5,785 nt of DNA, taken from Candidatus Omnitrophota bacterium (lineage in GTDB: Bacteria; Omnitrophota; Gorgyraeia; JAFGHF01). Positions 5,100 to 5,785 of this stretch are shown here, piece after piece. A program made the position numbers and the translations under genes. Under the pieces are notes generated by a model. It ran no database searches. It saw nothing but the letters and a program-made list of their open reading frames with translations, and was not told the origin of the DNA. The stretch is from NCBI GenBank assembly GCA_018899075.1, contig JAHIIS010000088.1, positions 1 to 5,785 of the forward strand. Direction: 5' to 3'. Position 1 is the stretch's first letter, and each line of letters starts with the position of its first letter.

Positions 5100-5785
5100 C
5101 TACAACCTCCTTGCATATCCGATTAACTGCCTTTACAACTTTAGAATCTTCCGAAAGAGAGCGGATATTGCCGCTTGCCAGGCTCAATTTGAGCACCTCT
5201 TCATCTTCCGGTATAATGCCGGCCAGAGGGATACCTATACGCCCAATCTCATCTCTTAACTGGTTGAGCTCTTCAGGCGCCCTATTTATTACCAACCTTG
5301 TATCTTTAACGTCAATTTCCAGTTCTTTTGCCAAATCCAGAATCCTTTTCGCCGAGCGCAGCCCCACAAGAGTGTAGTCGCTAACGATAAATAAAAGGTC
5401 CATAATCCTCGTCGTGCGCCGGGAGAGGTGTTCCATTCCCGCCTCATTATCGATAACCACATAACGATAACTTTTGCTCAACTTTTCAATCAGGGTGCGC
5501 AATAAATTGTTCACAAAGCAGTAACACCCCGGCCCTTCCGGCCGTCCCATCGCTAAAAGGTCAAACCCGTCGGCTTCAATAAGTGAATCCTGAATCCGGT
5601 ATTCCAGGAATTTATCTTTTGTCATCCCTTTAGGGATTTGAGAAGGGTCTTTAGCTATTTCATCAACGATAGCTACAATACTATTTTCTGCTTTAATTCC
5701 CAGACTCTGGTCCAGATTTGCATTGGGGTCGGCATCCACGGCAAGAACAGAGTCCCCTTTATGATTTTTTAAAAGCCACCTGATC
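5089..5785 (-). CDS. cooC: CooC/AcsF-type nickel-insertion ATPase for CODH/ACS, partial (N-terminus beyond window)
   Basis: The frame is open to the window edge and gives 231 residues; the true N-terminus is outside. A GTG at 5739 is internal, not a start, because upstream codons continue the family sequence (KGDSVLAVDADPNANLDQSLG). This is a MinD/ParA-type deviant Walker ATPase. The KGGxGKTT P-loop is expected about 25-30 residues upstream of the edge. Visible are the DADPNANL switch, the RPEGPGCYC segment with the Cys-x-Cys pair (bases 5526-5518) that binds nickel/zinc at the CooC dimer interface, and Walker B VVIDNEAGMEH. CooC/AcsF proteins use ATP to help insert Ni into the C-cluster of CO dehydrogenase or the A-cluster of acetyl-CoA synthase in the cytoplasm. 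Which of the two is served here cannot be told from sequence alone. Direct coupling to acsD supports a CODH/ACS role. Confidence 0.93.
   Translation of the reverse strand, partial: IRWLLKNHKGDSVLAVDADPNANLDQSLGIKAENSIVAIVDEIAKDPSQIPKGMTKDKFLEYRIQDSLIEADGFDLLAMGRPEGPGCYCFVNNLLRTLIEKLSKSYRYVVIDNEAGMEHLSRRTTRIMDLLFIVSDYTLVGLRSAKRILDLAKELEIDVKDTRLVINRAPEELNQLRDEIGRIGIPLAGIIPEDEEVLKLSLASGNIRSLSEDSKVVKAVNRICKEVVGGR
5097..5112 (-). promoter_or_regulatory. Ribosome binding site and GTG start of acsD
   Basis: AAGGAGG (5106-5112) lies 6 bases upstream of a GTG (5097-5099). Both sit inside the last codons of the upstream ATPase gene. This strong site decides the non-ATG start and supports translational coupling. 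Confidence 0.85.

Noticed and set aside
5737..5739. GTG at 5739 as start of the CooC-type ATPase.
   Set aside because: Fifteen more in-frame codons up to the window edge continue the conserved ATPase sequence, and the P-loop must lie upstream, so this GTG is an internal valine.

Overview
The window is a single, densely packed gene train read entirely from the minus strand, in transcription order from position 5785 down to position 1. It carries part of the carbonyl branch of the Wood-Ljungdahl (reductive acetyl-CoA) pathway followed by metabolic accessory genes. Seven genes are supported. Five are complete and one is cut at each window edge. There are no RNA genes, CRISPR arrays or intact mobile elements. 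No plus-strand frame looks real.

The head of the train (5785-3329) holds three genes: a CooC/AcsF-type nickel-insertion ATPase (5' end missing), AcsD (small subunit of the corrinoid iron-sulfur protein) and AcsE (methyltetrahydrofolate:corrinoid protein methyltransferase). AcsE passes the methyl group from methyl-H4folate to the corrinoid protein, which hands it to acetyl-CoA synthase. The ATPase helps load nickel into CODH/ACS. The catalytic subunits (AcsA, AcsB) and the large corrinoid subunit (AcsC) are not in the window.

After the only real gap (3241-3328), which holds a 22-bp sequence twice in direct orientation and a 10-bp tandem duplication, the train continues. It has a YjbQ/UPF0047 protein, a fused 3-hexulose-6-phosphate synthase-RraA protein, a BioD-like P-loop plus DRTGG protein resembling the regulatory half of long phosphotransacetylases but without the catalytic half, and the start of a CcdA-type membrane thiol-disulfide transporter. 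Junctions are stop-then-start with 0 or 1 base between, so co-translation is likely.

The organism is probably an anaerobic bacterium using a folate-type Wood-Ljungdahl pathway, because AcsE is the bacterial folate-dependent methyltransferase. The fused hexulose-phosphate synthase-RraA protein is a form I associate mainly with methanogenic archaea and some uncultured bacterial lineages. Together with the moderate base composition this suggests a candidate phylum such as Omnitrophota or a relative, but that placement is inference only.

A plausible joint picture is that C1 units, acetyl-CoA and pentose phosphates are managed together: methyl transfer to acetyl-CoA, a formaldehyde-fixing or formaldehyde-releasing aldolase, and a possible acetyl-CoA-linked sensor. 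The first step is strongly supported by sequence. The links to the downstream genes rest on co-location alone.
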